Shown here: piece by piece, positions 16,787 to 25,901 of the stretch
Numbering within the stretch: the stretch's first letter is position 1
Layout of the letters: every line of letters starts with the position of its first letter
The notes under the pieces: generated by a model
What the model was told of the DNA's origin: nothing
What the model saw: only the letters and a program-made list of their open reading frames with translations
Database searches by the model: none
Position numbers and translations under genes: made by a program
Assembly: GCA_021804655.1 (NCBI GenBank)
Contig: JAJZHE010000003.1
Span: 1-51,635, forward strand
Reading direction: 5' to 3'
Source: Acidobacteriota bacterium
GTDB lineage: Bacteria; Acidobacteriota; Terriglobia; Terriglobales; Acidobacteriaceae
DNA length: 51,635 nt

Positions 16787-18001
16787 CTATTTTCCAGCAG
16801 CCTTGGCCGTTGTGCCGGTGGACGGCTCAAAATACCCCTCGGTGGTGATCACGAAGATTGACTTGTCTTTCGCGCGCAGGGATATCTTGTGGAAGCCATC
16901 ACTGAACGAGTCGTCGCTCAAGTCGTTCGGCGTATAGGTAAGCGTAAACTGCGCGTTCAACTCATCCGCAATCTCGTGAAACGCTTCGTCGAAGTCTCCT
17001 TTGCGGATGTCCTCGAAGTAGCGCCCGCCGGAGCGCACGGCAATCTGCTCCAGTGACTTTTTGCCATCGCCATAGGTCGCAGTTGGAGTGTTCTGACGCC
17101 CATTGCCGCCAGGCTGGCTGCCGGGATAACCGCCACCGGGGTATCCGCCACCGGGATAACCTCCTCCCGGGTAGCCGCCGCCGGGAAATCGACCGGGATA
17201 GCCCATCCCCGGGCGCTGATTCTGTCCATTGTTGCCAGGCTTCGACTGCGTTCCTTCGCTCTTCACATCAATGGTGAAGACGCTGACCTGCGCCCGTTGC
17301 GCGGCGTCGATCGCCTCATTCAGGCCAACCTTGCTGCTGCGGTCATATCCGCTGGTAAAGACCACCATCAGCTTGCGGCCGTGTTCCGGCGCCATCAGCT
17401 CTTTCGCCGCCAGATAGACAGCGTCATAGACCTCTGCACCGCCCTGCACCGTCGCCTTGCCCACGCTGCCCACTGGCGAAGAAGCTGACTGCTGCTGCGC
17501 GGGCGAAGTCGTCATCTCGCTCAACTCGGTGTGAATCTTTTGCGATGAAGTGGTGAAATCCTGCAACAGCTCCACCTCGTGATCGAAGTGCAGCAGGAAG
17601 ACTTTGGTGTTGGTCCGCGCCAGCATCTGATCCGCAAACCGCGCGCAGGCGGCGCGCTCGCTGTCCAGCGCCGATTGCTGACCGTTGCTGGTGTCGATCA
17701 GGATTCCCACGCGCATGGGCTGGTTCTGGGGATGGTCGAAGCCTTGAATGGTCTGCGAATGGCCGTTGTCAGAGAGCGTCAGGTCCGCTGCCGGATAGCT
17801 GGTGAGCAGTTTGCCTTTTTTGTCTCGCAGCGTGACAGGAACGTGCACGACGAATGGCCGCGGCGTGCTTGCTGTTGCAGCGGAATTCGGCTGACCGGGC
17901 GCAGTCGTGGGCTGGGCCTTCACTGGCGTCAGAAACAGGGGTGAGGCCAGGACAACGGCGGCAAGACAGACAAGAGATCGGACACTCATGCTTGCGATCA
18001 T
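16787..18001 (-). CDS. Exported VWFA-related protein of acidobacterial type, with GGGYP repeats (404 aa)
   Basis: Signal peptide (VRSLVCLAAVVLASPLFLTPVKA), then a von Willebrand factor A-type domain. MRVGILIDTSNGQ holds a MIDAS-like DTS, and the TSGYDRSS stretch follows. Proteins of this form are a large family in Acidobacteria (VWFA-related domain, TIGR03436), with unknown roles outside the cytoplasm. Between the A domain and the C-terminal part lies a low-complexity insertion of GGGYP units. The start at 18001 or 17989 cannot be settled, since AAGGA sits two or twelve bases away. It is followed by queG. Confidence 0.85.
   Translation of the reverse strand: MIASMSVRSLVCLAAVVLASPLFLTPVKAQPTTAPGQPNSAATASTPRPFVVHVPVTLRDKKGKLLTSYPAADLTLSDNGHSQTIQGFDHPQNQPMRVGILIDTSNGQQSALDSERAACARFADQMLARTNTKVFLLHFDHEVELLQDFTTSSQKIHTELSEMTTSPAQQQSASSPVGSVGKATVQGGAEVYDAVYLAAKELMAPEHGRKLMVVFTSGYDRSSKVGLNEAIDAAQRAQVSVFTIDVKSEGTQSKPGNNGQNQRPGMGYPGRFPGGGYPGGGYPGGGYPGGGYPGSQPGGNGRQNTPTATYGDGKKSLEQIAVRSGGRYFEDIRKGDFDEAFHEIADELNAQFTLTYTPNDLSDDSFSDGFHKISLRAKDKSIFVITTEGYFEPSTGTTAKAAGK
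17109..17203 (-). repeat. GGGYP-encoding tandem repeats in the VWA gene
   Basis: Four or five degenerate 15-base units encode PGGGYPGGGYPGGGYPGG in the middle of the VWA protein. They are followed by a SQPGG-NGR stretch. Gly/Tyr/Pro repeats of this kind are flexible and can be sticky; here they may act as a spacer. The units differ at third positions, so the array is not very recent. Confidence 0.8.
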
Positions 18002-18140
18002 TTCCTTGATGGAATTTCTTCAGGAGCGCGATTGCAACCAGCACAATCTGCTTCCAGCAGTTTAGACGCAAAAAACGCGATGCGAGTCACAGCAACGTTG
18101 CAACTCGCCCGCGAAAGCATCCGGCTGAGACCGTGACAGC

Positions 18141-20768
18141 CTACTGCGCGTTGTGACCGGGGCCGACTCCACCAGGCCCCGTCGAAGGCGGCGTGGACGG
18201 CATCACCGAGCCGCCGGGCGGAGTCTCCATCTGCGGCGGAGTACGCCAGTTGCCGGGCTGTGCGTGTGTCGCCGGTGGAGGCACGGTGGGCGCATGATTC
18301 GCCGGCTCGATGTGCTGCTCGACCTCGGTGATGGCGCTGTCCGGGCCACTCCAGAAATCGGCGCCTGTATGGCTCAGCGTCCCCGTCGCATTGTCCCAGT
18401 GCAGATGGCTGACGCGATCCTTGCCCTGCTCATACCCATAGGAGACGCCATCGTCGTCAAAGAGCGTGAAGTCTCCGCTGGCACCGGGGTAAACGCGAAC
18501 TTTGGTGATCTTCTGCGGTTGAGCCGTGCTCATGATCGTGCTGCCCATCGGGATGATGGAGCCGGCGCGAACGAACAGCGGCAGCGTGTCGATGGGAGCG
18601 CTGACGGTGATTGTCTGGCCGCCGTGCACGCGCTGATTGGTCCAGTAAAAATACCAGTCTGTTCCCGCCGGCAGATAGACGCGGCGGCTGGTTGCGCCCT
18701 GCTCCAGCACGGGAGCCACCAGAAACGCCGGGCCAAGCATGTACTCGTCGCCGAGATCGGTCACGCGCGGATCGTTGGGGAAATCCATGAAGAGCGCGCG
18801 CAGGATCGGCGCTCCGGTCTGCGCCGTCTGATACTCCACCGAGTAAAAGTAGGGCAGCAGGTCATAGCGCAGTTTCAGATACTTCTCCAGAATTGGCTCG
18901 GCCTGCTTGCCATAGGACCAGACTTCGTTTTCTTTGCGACTGCCGTGGCTGCGGAAGATCGGCAGAAACGCCGCGTACTCAAACCAGCGCGTATACAGTT
19001 CAGGGTAGTCGTCGTAGCCGCCGACATTGTCCCGCGCATCGGAGGGATCCAACAGCGGACGATGCGCGGGATGATGCTCTGCCGGGAGATACTGCCAGCC
19101 GCCGGTGTCGTTGCTCCAGTTCGCAATCCCCGATGCGGTGAAATCCAGCCCGGTGGGAACCTGCCTTCGTAGCGTATCCCAGGTGGGCGCGATGTCCGAC
19201 GACCAGACGATGACGCCGTTGCGCTGGATACCCAGATACGCATCGCGCGAGAGGCTCAGCGCGCGTTTGGCCGGAAGATCCCTGCGGAATCCATCATAGA
19301 GCGCTGCCGTATGCGTCAGAGGATAGATGTTGAAAAACTCCGTGCCCGGCCCGGCATGAAGATAGCTTCCGTTCGGCGGCAGGTCCGGCTCGGTTTCGTC
19401 CAGCCAGATCGAGTCAAAACCCTTCGACAGAATCTGGTCGCGAATCTCGCCCCAGTACCAGCGCGCCGCGGCTGGATTCGTCGTGTCGATATCGGAACCG
19501 GCGCGGTCATAGGGCAACCCGTTGGTCGGCGTGCCGTCGGCCAGATGCTCAAACCAGCCATGTTTCAGAATCGTGTCATAGAAACGCGACCCCGGCACAA
19601 ACCGCGGCCACACGCTGATCATCGACTGATAGCCCATGGCGTGCAACTCGTCGTTCATCGCCTTTGGATCCGGCCACAGCTTCGGATCGAAGTCCATCTG
19701 CCCCATGCGCGTGTAGTAAAACCAGTCCACGACAAAAACATCCGCGGGCAGATGGCGGCTGTGATAGCCGCGCGCAACGTCCAGCAACTCCTGCTGAGAG
19801 CGGTAGCGCTGCTTGCACTGGATGTAACCGTAGGCGGCCTTGGGCAGCAGCGGCGTCGGCCCGGTCAACAGCTTGTAGCCGGCGTAAATCTCATCCGTCG
19901 TCTGCCCGGCGATCACAAAAAACGAGACGCGGTCACCCACCTGCGAGGTCCACGTCGTCTGCTCGTTGAATCCCGGACGGATCGTCGTCTTCGACGGGTT
20001 GTCCCAGATCAGCCCGTAGCCTTTGTTCGTCACCAGGAACGGCACACAGACGCTTTGCCCGCCCGTCGCGTCGTAGTCATGCCAGCACTCGACCGTGTGG
20101 CCTCGATGATCGAGATAGCCTTCCTGATTCTGGCCCAGACCGTAGTAGTGCTCGTCGTCCGGCGCAGCAAAGTAACCGGCAACCTGATAGAACGGTGGAT
20201 CAGTCGGGCGACGGTCATGCAGAATGTCCTCGTTGCCGTCCTTGTAGTTGGGCACGGACTGTGCCCAGCCGGTCATCTCCAGCAGGCGCTTGCCGTTGGC
20301 CGCGTCAAACTGGATGTCGGCTCCCGGCGTCGAACCGCCAAAGAATCGACCGATGTCCATCTGCGTCAACAGCGGCTTCCACGGCCTGCCTTTGGGCAGG
20401 GTCACCACCATCTGTGACGAACGATAGACCAGACCCTCCGGCGAATCGCTGCGCGTCCATCCCTGCGCATTCGGCTGCGCAACAAACCCATATCCCGGCG
20501 CAGCCAGCGCATGAGCGCGTTGCAGGCTGAGTGTGACGCGAAGGATATTCGGCGCATAGGGTTCAAGCACCAGCGTGGCGCCGCGATAAGGCAGCACCAG
20601 ACCGGGATTGACGCCGGAAGCAGCACTGGAATCGGCGGAAGCAGTCCCGGACACGGTGGATGGGGCGACTCCAGGAGCGCTCTGTGACCACATCGGGATC
20701 GCACAGCCCAGGCTCGAACAAACGATGGCCATCAACGACAACGCACATTTCAACGGGCCTTGCACCAT
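18141..20768 (-). CDS. Exported GH31 alpha-glycosidase (875 aa)
   Basis: Glycoside hydrolase family 31 (alpha-glucosidase/alpha-xylosidase). A signal peptide covers about the first 30 residues. The N-terminal beta-sandwich (about 60-300) includes HYYGLGQNQEGYLDHRG. The barrel carries the nucleophile D457 in SIWLDETEPD, the acid/base D525 in VWSSDIAPTWD and the substrate-binding NDTGG (553-557). C-terminal beta domains follow, and a Pro/Gly/Thr-rich tail closes the protein. Start 20768 has GGAGA eight bases away. Xylosidase or glucosidase specificity cannot be told. Alone, it suggests use of oligosaccharides released outside the cell. Confidence 0.93.
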   Translation of the reverse strand: MVQGPLKCALSLMAIVCSSLGCAIPMWSQSAPGVAPSTVSGTASADSSAASGVNPGLVLPYRGATLVLEPYAPNILRVTLSLQRAHALAAPGYGFVAQPNAQGWTRSDSPEGLVYRSSQMVVTLPKGRPWKPLLTQMDIGRFFGGSTPGADIQFDAANGKRLLEMTGWAQSVPNYKDGNEDILHDRRPTDPPFYQVAGYFAAPDDEHYYGLGQNQEGYLDHRGHTVECWHDYDATGGQSVCVPFLVTNKGYGLIWDNPSKTTIRPGFNEQTTWTSQVGDRVSFFVIAGQTTDEIYAGYKLLTGPTPLLPKAAYGYIQCKQRYRSQQELLDVARGYHSRHLPADVFVVDWFYYTRMGQMDFDPKLWPDPKAMNDELHAMGYQSMISVWPRFVPGSRFYDTILKHGWFEHLADGTPTNGLPYDRAGSDIDTTNPAAARWYWGEIRDQILSKGFDSIWLDETEPDLPPNGSYLHAGPGTEFFNIYPLTHTAALYDGFRRDLPAKRALSLSRDAYLGIQRNGVIVWSSDIAPTWDTLRRQVPTGLDFTASGIANWSNDTGGWQYLPAEHHPAHRPLLDPSDARDNVGGYDDYPELYTRWFEYAAFLPIFRSHGSRKENEVWSYGKQAEPILEKYLKLRYDLLPYFYSVEYQTAQTGAPILRALFMDFPNDPRVTDLGDEYMLGPAFLVAPVLEQGATSRRVYLPAGTDWYFYWTNQRVHGGQTITVSAPIDTLPLFVRAGSIIPMGSTIMSTAQPQKITKVRVYPGASGDFTLFDDDGVSYGYEQGKDRVSHLHWDNATGTLSHTGADFWSGPDSAITEVEQHIEPANHAPTVPPPATHAQPGNWRTPPQMETPPGGSVMPSTPPSTGPGGVGPGHNAQ

Positions 20769-20972
20769 CCCACGCTTCTCCGCAATCTCTCAATTTGCCA
20801 ACGAGCAGAATCCATGCGCACCCAGCGCTCAGCATCTGCACGCTGAGTATATCGCGAAGTGTCGTTGCGCCGCGCATCGGCTTGCTCGGCACGGAACTTC
20901 GCGCTACCCTTGTAAAAATCGTTTTCGAGCCATTCCACGGTCAATGAAGCAGGTACGTTCCTGAAGGCGAAA

Positions 20973-21536
20973 ATGAAGGTGAACATCTTTCTTCGACGAT
21001 CTCTGCGAGCCGCGCTGCTCGTTGTATCTTTCGCGCTCCTCACTCACCCTGCTCACGCAACTGGCCACCACAAAACCGCGCAACGCCCTTGCATCAGCAC
21101 GGACCAGGCCAAGCAATATGCAGGCAAGGATGTCTGCGTCACGGCTCATGTCTATGATGTGGTGGAGCTGAAAGACGGCACGCGCTTCCTCGATGTCTGC
21201 CCGCTTTCCATGCCGGATGCCGAATGTCGTTTTCTGATGCTCAGCCTCTATGCCGACCACGGCGAGGTGGGCGAGCTGCGCCGTTATCAGAACCAGAACG
21301 TGCTCGTCCGCGGCGTCATCCGTCCCATGCACGGACGCATGGGCATCATGATCAGCAACGCGCGCCAGTTCACCGGAGGTCCGGAAAAATTCCGACCGAA
21401 TCCCAGGCTGCTGCGTGGCTTCTTTGGCCAGTCGGACTCGATGCCCGTCTCCGACCCCAACCTGACCGCGCATGGCCGCCAGCGCAGCTTCATGAACCGT
21501 TATCTGACCGAGCAGCACACGACCGCCGCAAAATAA
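20973..21536 (+). CDS. Exported OB-fold-like protein of unknown function (187 aa)
   Basis: Signal peptide (RRSLRAALLVVSFALLTHPAHA), then a short domain of about 100 residues. AKQYAGKDVCVTAHVYDVVE and NQNVLVRGVIRPMHGRMGIMI look like strands of a nucleic-acid-binding-type OB fold, as in the tRNA_anti-like or BOF-like exported families. Four cysteines (CISTDQAKQY, DVCVTA, DVCPLS, AECRF) could form two disulphides. The ATG has GAAGG five bases away. Divergent from GH31 and convergent with the glycosyltransferase. I do not recognise a named family with confidence. Confidence 0.65.
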   Translation: MKVNIFLRRSLRAALLVVSFALLTHPAHATGHHKTAQRPCISTDQAKQYAGKDVCVTAHVYDVVELKDGTRFLDVCPLSMPDAECRFLMLSLYADHGEVGELRRYQNQNVLVRGVIRPMHGRMGIMISNARQFTGGPEKFRPNPRLLRGFFGQSDSMPVSDPNLTAHGRQRSFMNRYLTEQHTTAAK

Positions 21537-21554
21537 CGCGCCGCAAGCCGTTCA

Positions 21555-22778
21555 TCACCAGCGATTGCCCGCAGCCGCACGCAGCGCGCGAATTGGATAC
21601 AACGTTCCGCGCCACACCACCCCGCCGCGCACCAGCGTCATCGTGATCGACCGCGCCATGGCAAAGAGAAACAGCGTCAGCGCAAAGGGAAAGAAGATCA
21701 CATACCAGACCGGCACGCGAATTCTTTTCTGCTGCACCGCATACACGGCAGCCAGTGCGAAGAAGCTCAGCACACCAGCTCCGCGCGCCCATCCACCAGC
21801 AGCCAGCGCCAACAACGGAAGCGCGATGTGCAATGCGACCCCGGCACACGCACCCAGCGCCACCAGCAGCCGATAGCGGAAAAGAGCGAAGACGTTCTTT
21901 TCCAGATTGCGCACCACTCCCCAAGCGCCGTTTGCCCAGCGAACGCGGACCATTCCCTGCCCCCAGGCAAAGCGCTGCCGCAGCCCAGCTTGCTTCACGC
22001 GCCAGCCTATGCGCAGATCTTCCAGCACCTCCATGCGCAGAGCCTCGAACCCGCCGACTGCTTCATAGCTGCTCCTGCGCATCAGGTTGAATGCGCCAAC
22101 GCCGAGAAAATCTCTCGCCTTCGGGTCAGCGATCTTCCAATAACGCAGCCCCCAGCCGGTCATGGCAAACATGGCTCCCTGCATCGCTCGCTCGGCGCGG
22201 CTCGTCACCACCCAATCCGGCAAAACCGCCAGATGATCGGCTTCTTCGCGCTGCGCGAACGCAAGCGCGCGCGCCAACGCCTCCGGCGCAAACTCCACAT
22301 CGCCATCCGTGAACAAAATCCACGTTGCCTGTGCGCGCCGCGCCGCCAGCGCCAGCGCATGCGGCTTGCCCAGCCAACCCGGCGGCAGTTCGCGTATATG
22401 CAACACCTCCAGAGTGTGGCCACACGCGCTGCCACAATACTCCGTTGCGACGGCTTCCATCCGCGCGCCAGTTGCATCGGTCGAGCGATCGTTCACGGCA
22501 AGAATCTGCAATCGCAACCCTTGCGAAGCCAGCAGTCCGCGCAGCGTCGCTTCGATCGCGTCCTGCTCATTGCAAGCCGGCACCACCACCGTCAGGTGCG
22601 GCCCATCCACTTCATCCATCGGAGTCATCGAGAGCTGGCTGAGAAATGAAACATCCTGGCGGTGCAGCCATCGATCAAGAGCCTGCCATGCCCAGCCCAG
22701 CCCCAGAAGCCACGCGCTTGCAGTAAAAATCCAGCGCCAGAAGACCATCCAAAATTCGCTCACGTTTTGATTATCCAC
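21555..22778 (-). CDS. Membrane-anchored family 2 glycosyltransferase (407 aa)
   Basis: GT-A fold enzyme attached to the membrane by an N-terminal helix (IFTASAWLLGLGWAW) and two or three C-terminal helices. The nucleotide-binding core starts at LTVVVPACNEQDAI. The metal motif is FTDGDVEFA, and the catalytic and acceptor part is MEVLEDLRIGWRVKQAG with RVRWANG in the QXXRW position. The layout resembles HpnB-like and carotenoid glycosyltransferases, but no hopanoid or carotenoid gene is nearby, so the acceptor is open. The start is GTG at 22778 with a weak ribosome site; an ATG at 22748 is possible. Confidence 0.85.
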   Translation of the reverse strand: MDNQNVSEFWMVFWRWIFTASAWLLGLGWAWQALDRWLHRQDVSFLSQLSMTPMDEVDGPHLTVVVPACNEQDAIEATLRGLLASQGLRLQILAVNDRSTDATGARMEAVATEYCGSACGHTLEVLHIRELPPGWLGKPHALALAARRAQATWILFTDGDVEFAPEALARALAFAQREEADHLAVLPDWVVTSRAERAMQGAMFAMTGWGLRYWKIADPKARDFLGVGAFNLMRRSSYEAVGGFEALRMEVLEDLRIGWRVKQAGLRQRFAWGQGMVRVRWANGAWGVVRNLEKNVFALFRYRLLVALGACAGVALHIALPLLALAAGGWARGAGVLSFFALAAVYAVQQKRIRVPVWYVIFFPFALTLFLFAMARSITMTLVRGGVVWRGTLYPIRALRAAAGNRW

Positions 22779-22869
22779 CGCGTCCGCGGACGATTCACTC
22801 CGGAGCGCACGCTCTGGGAAGCCGTCAGTTTCACGTCATCACACTTCCAGAAACCATGCACGGCCACGG

Positions 22870-23664
22870 CTATTGCGGACGCGGCTGCTGCGCATTCTGC
22901 TGTTGCTGGATCATCTGCATCCGTTGCTGGATCATCTCCTGAGGCGTCTGTCCAGGAGGACGATTGAACGGCTGCGGAGGAGCCTGTTGCACAGGCGCAA
23001 TCTGCTGTTGCGCAAGTGCAGGATCTACCGCGCTATTCGCAGTGGGAGTGTATGCAGCGCGCTCCGGTGGCGCCGAACCTCCCGAACGTCGGCTCAGCTC
23101 GACGCTTTGCGGAATGCCCGGGTCTTTGCCGCCCACCATCAGCAGGTCGTAGCCTGATCCCTCCAGCAACTCCGTCAACACCTGGCGCGCGGTTCCCGGC
23201 CCATACTCGCCGAAGAGACGCTGATCGCTTTGCAAGCCGCTCACGGGAATGTGTGTTGTCGCGCTGACCGCTTCAATCGCCTGTTTCAGGCTGGAGTTCT
23301 TCGCCGATACACTCAACTGCTTCCCGTCCCAATGAATCTCTACAGGCGCAGGTGCGCTCAGCGCAGGCCAATCGGGTGGTGCTGGCGGAGGCGGCGGAAC
23401 AGCCGCCACTGTCGGGGCAGGTTCCGCAGGCTTTGCCATCAGCTTCTTTTTGGAGTGCCGTGCGGAGTGCCGCAGCGTCGGATGTGCTTCCTTCTTTGTG
23501 CCAGGCTGTGATGAGTGCGTAGCTGACGGTGCGCTTTGCGCTGCGGACAAGGCGCCGCACAGAACAAACAAAGCCGCGGCGCTGCCCGCACCCATCCATC
23601 GGCGGCGGGCATGGCTGCTTACACGCTCGAAGCCGCGCGCAACTCCCGCGATCCTTGACCTCAT
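22870..23664 (-). CDS. Exported protein with secretin/TonB short N-terminal (STN)-like domain (264 aa)
   Basis: An Arg-rich N-terminus and one hydrophobic segment (AGSAAALFVLCGALSAAQ) are followed by a Pro/Ala linker (EPAPTVAAVPPPPPAPPDWP). A compact domain of about 70 residues comes next: VSAKNSSLKQAIEAVSATTH and GTARQVLTELLEGSGYDLLM match the STN fold that begins secretins and TonB-dependent receptors. The rest is Gln/Pro-rich (EMIQQRMQMIQQQQNAQQP). No secretin barrel or receptor is fused to it, so it is a free-standing STN protein. The ATG at 23664 has GAGG seven bases away; an upstream GTG at 23679 is also open. Confidence 0.68.
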   Translation of the reverse strand: MRSRIAGVARGFERVSSHARRRWMGAGSAAALFVLCGALSAAQSAPSATHSSQPGTKKEAHPTLRHSARHSKKKLMAKPAEPAPTVAAVPPPPPAPPDWPALSAPAPVEIHWDGKQLSVSAKNSSLKQAIEAVSATTHIPVSGLQSDQRLFGEYGPGTARQVLTELLEGSGYDLLMVGGKDPGIPQSVELSRRSGGSAPPERAAYTPTANSAVDPALAQQQIAPVQQAPPQPFNRPPGQTPQEMIQQRMQMIQQQQNAQQPRPQ

Positions 23665-23781
23665 CCTGCTGCCTCGCACACCCTCACTGTACTAGACTAA
23701 CAATGTTCCGCGTTCGCTCGGAGTTGCAGCTTTTAACTTCCGGGCGTACATGCCGTTTTCAGCCGAAGGAGTTCTGCCGTC

Positions 23782-24774
23782 GTGAAGATTCGCTCGACCA
23801 TTCTTCTCTGTTGCCTGGTCATGACTCCTGGCAGCGCCCGGTCCGCGTTGGCCGCCAGTTGCACCACTCAGGGAGCGATGAAGCCTGCTGACAGATCTTC
23901 GCTGCTCGCCGCAATCAATCCCCTGGCGGAGGCTGTGGCCAACGGCGACGACAGCACGGTTCAAGCCGCCCTGTTGCCCGCCATCAGCAGCGACTGGGAC
24001 TCGATTCGCAGTGTCGTTGCCAGCGCTCCACCACTTTTCAAGGGTGGCACTCTACGTTGGCGCACGATGTATCTGCTGGACGCCATAGACCAGAAAACTG
24101 CGCAGGACACTGAATTCTTCTGCGCCAACTCCGACAACACACTCACCGTCACCGTCAATCTGCGCAACCTGCCGCCGGGCCGCTATGCGCTGGTGCTTGG
24201 CGACTATCTCAAGACGCCGCTGGCCGGTCAACTTGCCATGATTCTTGCCGATAGCCAGGGATGGAAGCTGGGCGGACTCTTCGCGCGTGAAGGCGCACTG
24301 GATGGCCGCGACGGCGTGGACTACTGGAAACAGGCGCGCGCCGAAGCCGCTACCACCGATAACTGGAGTGCGTGGTTCAGCTATGAAGCCGCGCGATGGC
24401 TGCTGTTGCCGATCGATTTTTTGTCCTCACCGAACCTGCAAAAACTGGACAGCGAGCAGCAACAGATCAGCCCGCCAGACAAATCCCTGCCCTTGACCCT
24501 CACCGCGTCGGCCAGCGCTTCCGCTGCTTCCTGGAAACTGACGGGCGTACGTCTGGATACATCTCTGCACAGCGCGGATATTGCGCTCACCTACGAAGGC
24601 AGCGGCACCACGGACCCGGTGGCTGCGCGAGCAGAAGCGGTCAGCGTCATGAGCGCCCTGCTGCGCGTTCATCCTGACCTGCGCAAAAACTTCCACGGAC
24701 TCTGGGCCTACTCACAGAAAAACGGTGCGCAGACCTACGCCATTGAATTGCCGATGACTCAGATTCCACAATGA
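23782..24774 (+). CDS. Exported protein of unknown function (330 aa)
   Basis: The start is GTG at 23782, ten bases after GAAGGAG, giving a signal peptide (STILLCCLVMTPGSARSALA). The mature part is mixed alpha/beta without a motif I recognise. Notable stretches are TVTVNLRNLPPGRYALVLGDY, LGGLFAREGALDGRDGVDYW and EAVSVMSALLRVHPDLRKNF. Its composition matches its neighbours, so it is probably native. It overlaps the Nudix gene by four bases, which suggests co-translation. No function is proposed. Confidence 0.7.
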   Translation: MKIRSTILLCCLVMTPGSARSALAASCTTQGAMKPADRSSLLAAINPLAEAVANGDDSTVQAALLPAISSDWDSIRSVVASAPPLFKGGTLRWRTMYLLDAIDQKTAQDTEFFCANSDNTLTVTVNLRNLPPGRYALVLGDYLKTPLAGQLAMILADSQGWKLGGLFAREGALDGRDGVDYWKQARAEAATTDNWSAWFSYEAARWLLLPIDFLSSPNLQKLDSEQQQISPPDKSLPLTLTASASASAASWKLTGVRLDTSLHSADIALTYEGSGTTDPVAARAEAVSVMSALLRVHPDLRKNFHGLWAYSQKNGAQTYAIELPMTQIPQ

Positions 24775-25268
24775 GCGCTTCCGCTCCAGCCGATGCCGTG
24801 ATGATTCGCCGCGAATTTCCAGCCGCTCCTTTGCTCGGCGTCGGCGCTTTCGTCTTTGCCGCAGATGGCTCTCTGCTCATGATTCAACGAGCGCAGGAAC
24901 CGGCGCGCGGCCAGTGGTCCATCCCCGGCGGCCTTGTCGAAGTCGGCGAATCCCTTCACGCTGCCGTCGCGCGTGAGGTCCACGAAGAGACCGGCCTGCT
25001 CGTCGAGCCGATTGCGATGGTTGAAGTCGTCGAGCGCATTCTGCGCGAAGAAGCAGACGCTGCGCGCGTCCGTTACCACTACGTTCTGACCGATTATCTC
25101 TGCCGCGTCACCGGCGGCACGCTCGTCGCAGGCAGCGACGCAGCTCAAGCCTGCTGGGTTCCAGCATCCGCGTGGCAGCCCGAGGCCAGCACAATGATCG
25201 AAGGCTTCACGCGCCCGGTATTGCACAAAGCATGGTCGCTCTGGAGCGAGCACAGAACCGCGAGCTGA
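24771..25268 (+). CDS. Nudix hydrolase (165 aa)
   Basis: Hydrolyses nucleoside diphosphates linked to another group. The Nudix box is complete and in register: G54-x5-E60-x7-R68-E69-V-H-E72-E73-T-G75, read as GLVEVGESLHAAVAREVHEE. The N-terminal VGAFVFAADGSLLMIQRAQ and the WSIPGG lead-in are typical of the ADP-ribose/MutT-like subgroup. It starts in a four-base overlap with the exported unknown gene and ends six bases before the convergent ubiX. The exact substrate is open. Confidence 0.9.
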   Translation: MSASAPADAVMIRREFPAAPLLGVGAFVFAADGSLLMIQRAQEPARGQWSIPGGLVEVGESLHAAVAREVHEETGLLVEPIAMVEVVERILREEADAARVRYHYVLTDYLCRVTGGTLVAGSDAAQACWVPASAWQPEASTMIEGFTRPVLHKAWSLWSEHRTAS

Positions 25269-25274
25269 TCTCGC

Positions 25275-25901
25275 TCAATCGTCTTCCCGCCAGACATACG
25301 CATCTTCCTGCGGCAGCCCCAGATGCGCCAGCACGCGACAGACAAACTGCCGCGCCATCTCTTCCGAGTCCATCGGGCGATTATAAAAAGCGGGAATCAC
25401 CGGAAAGATCACCGCGTCGGCCTCTGCCGCAAGCTGCATATTGCGCAGGTGAATCCGGTTCAGTGGTGTCTCTCGCACGCACAGGATGAGCGGTCGTCGC
25501 TCCTTGAGCGTTACGTCCGCCGCGCGCGCAATCAGCGTATTGGCCAGGCCATTGGCAATGGCCGCCAGCGTGCCCATGCTGCACGGCAGCACGATCATGC
25601 CATCGCTGGGATAGCTGCCGCTGGCAATTGAGGCTCCGATGTCACTCTCCGACAGTTGTGTCGTCTTTTGCGGCGCATGGCCCAGCAGCCGCTCCAGCAG
25701 TTGATTGCGTCCCGACAGATCAAGCTCTTCCGCCATCACGCGCAGCGAATTCTCCGACGGCAGAAAGTGAACCTTCCCCACGCGTTCATCCTCTTCCAGC
25801 GCCCGCAGCATCCGCCGCGCAACGACGGCTCCGCTGGCGCCCGTCACGGCGACCGTCAGATTCCATCTACGCTCCGCGCGGCTCATATCTGGCTCGCTCA
25901 T
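25275..25901 (-). CDS. ubiX: Flavin prenyltransferase UbiX (208 aa)
   Basis: Makes prenylated FMN for UbiD-type decarboxylases in quinone synthesis. Typical blocks are VAVTGASGAVVARRML at the start, IVLPCSMGTLAAIANGLANT and LKERRPLILCVRETPLN in the middle, and IFPVIPAFYNRP near the end, with the conserved Ser/Glu and Arg positions in place. The length is normal. It overlaps purB by four bases, so the two are translated together. No ubiD homologue occurs in the window. The ubiA homologue at 183-1052 would act in the same or a parallel quinone pathway. Confidence 0.92.
   Translation of the reverse strand: MSEPDMSRAERRWNLTVAVTGASGAVVARRMLRALEEDERVGKVHFLPSENSLRVMAEELDLSGRNQLLERLLGHAPQKTTQLSESDIGASIASGSYPSDGMIVLPCSMGTLAAIANGLANTLIARAADVTLKERRPLILCVRETPLNRIHLRNMQLAAEADAVIFPVIPAFYNRPMDSEEMARQFVCRVLAHLGLPQEDAYVWREDD

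Noticed and set aside
16787-18001. GC-rich repeat block taken for a CRISPR or minisatellite
   Set aside because: The units are in frame and encode GGGYP inside the VWA protein. There are no spacers.
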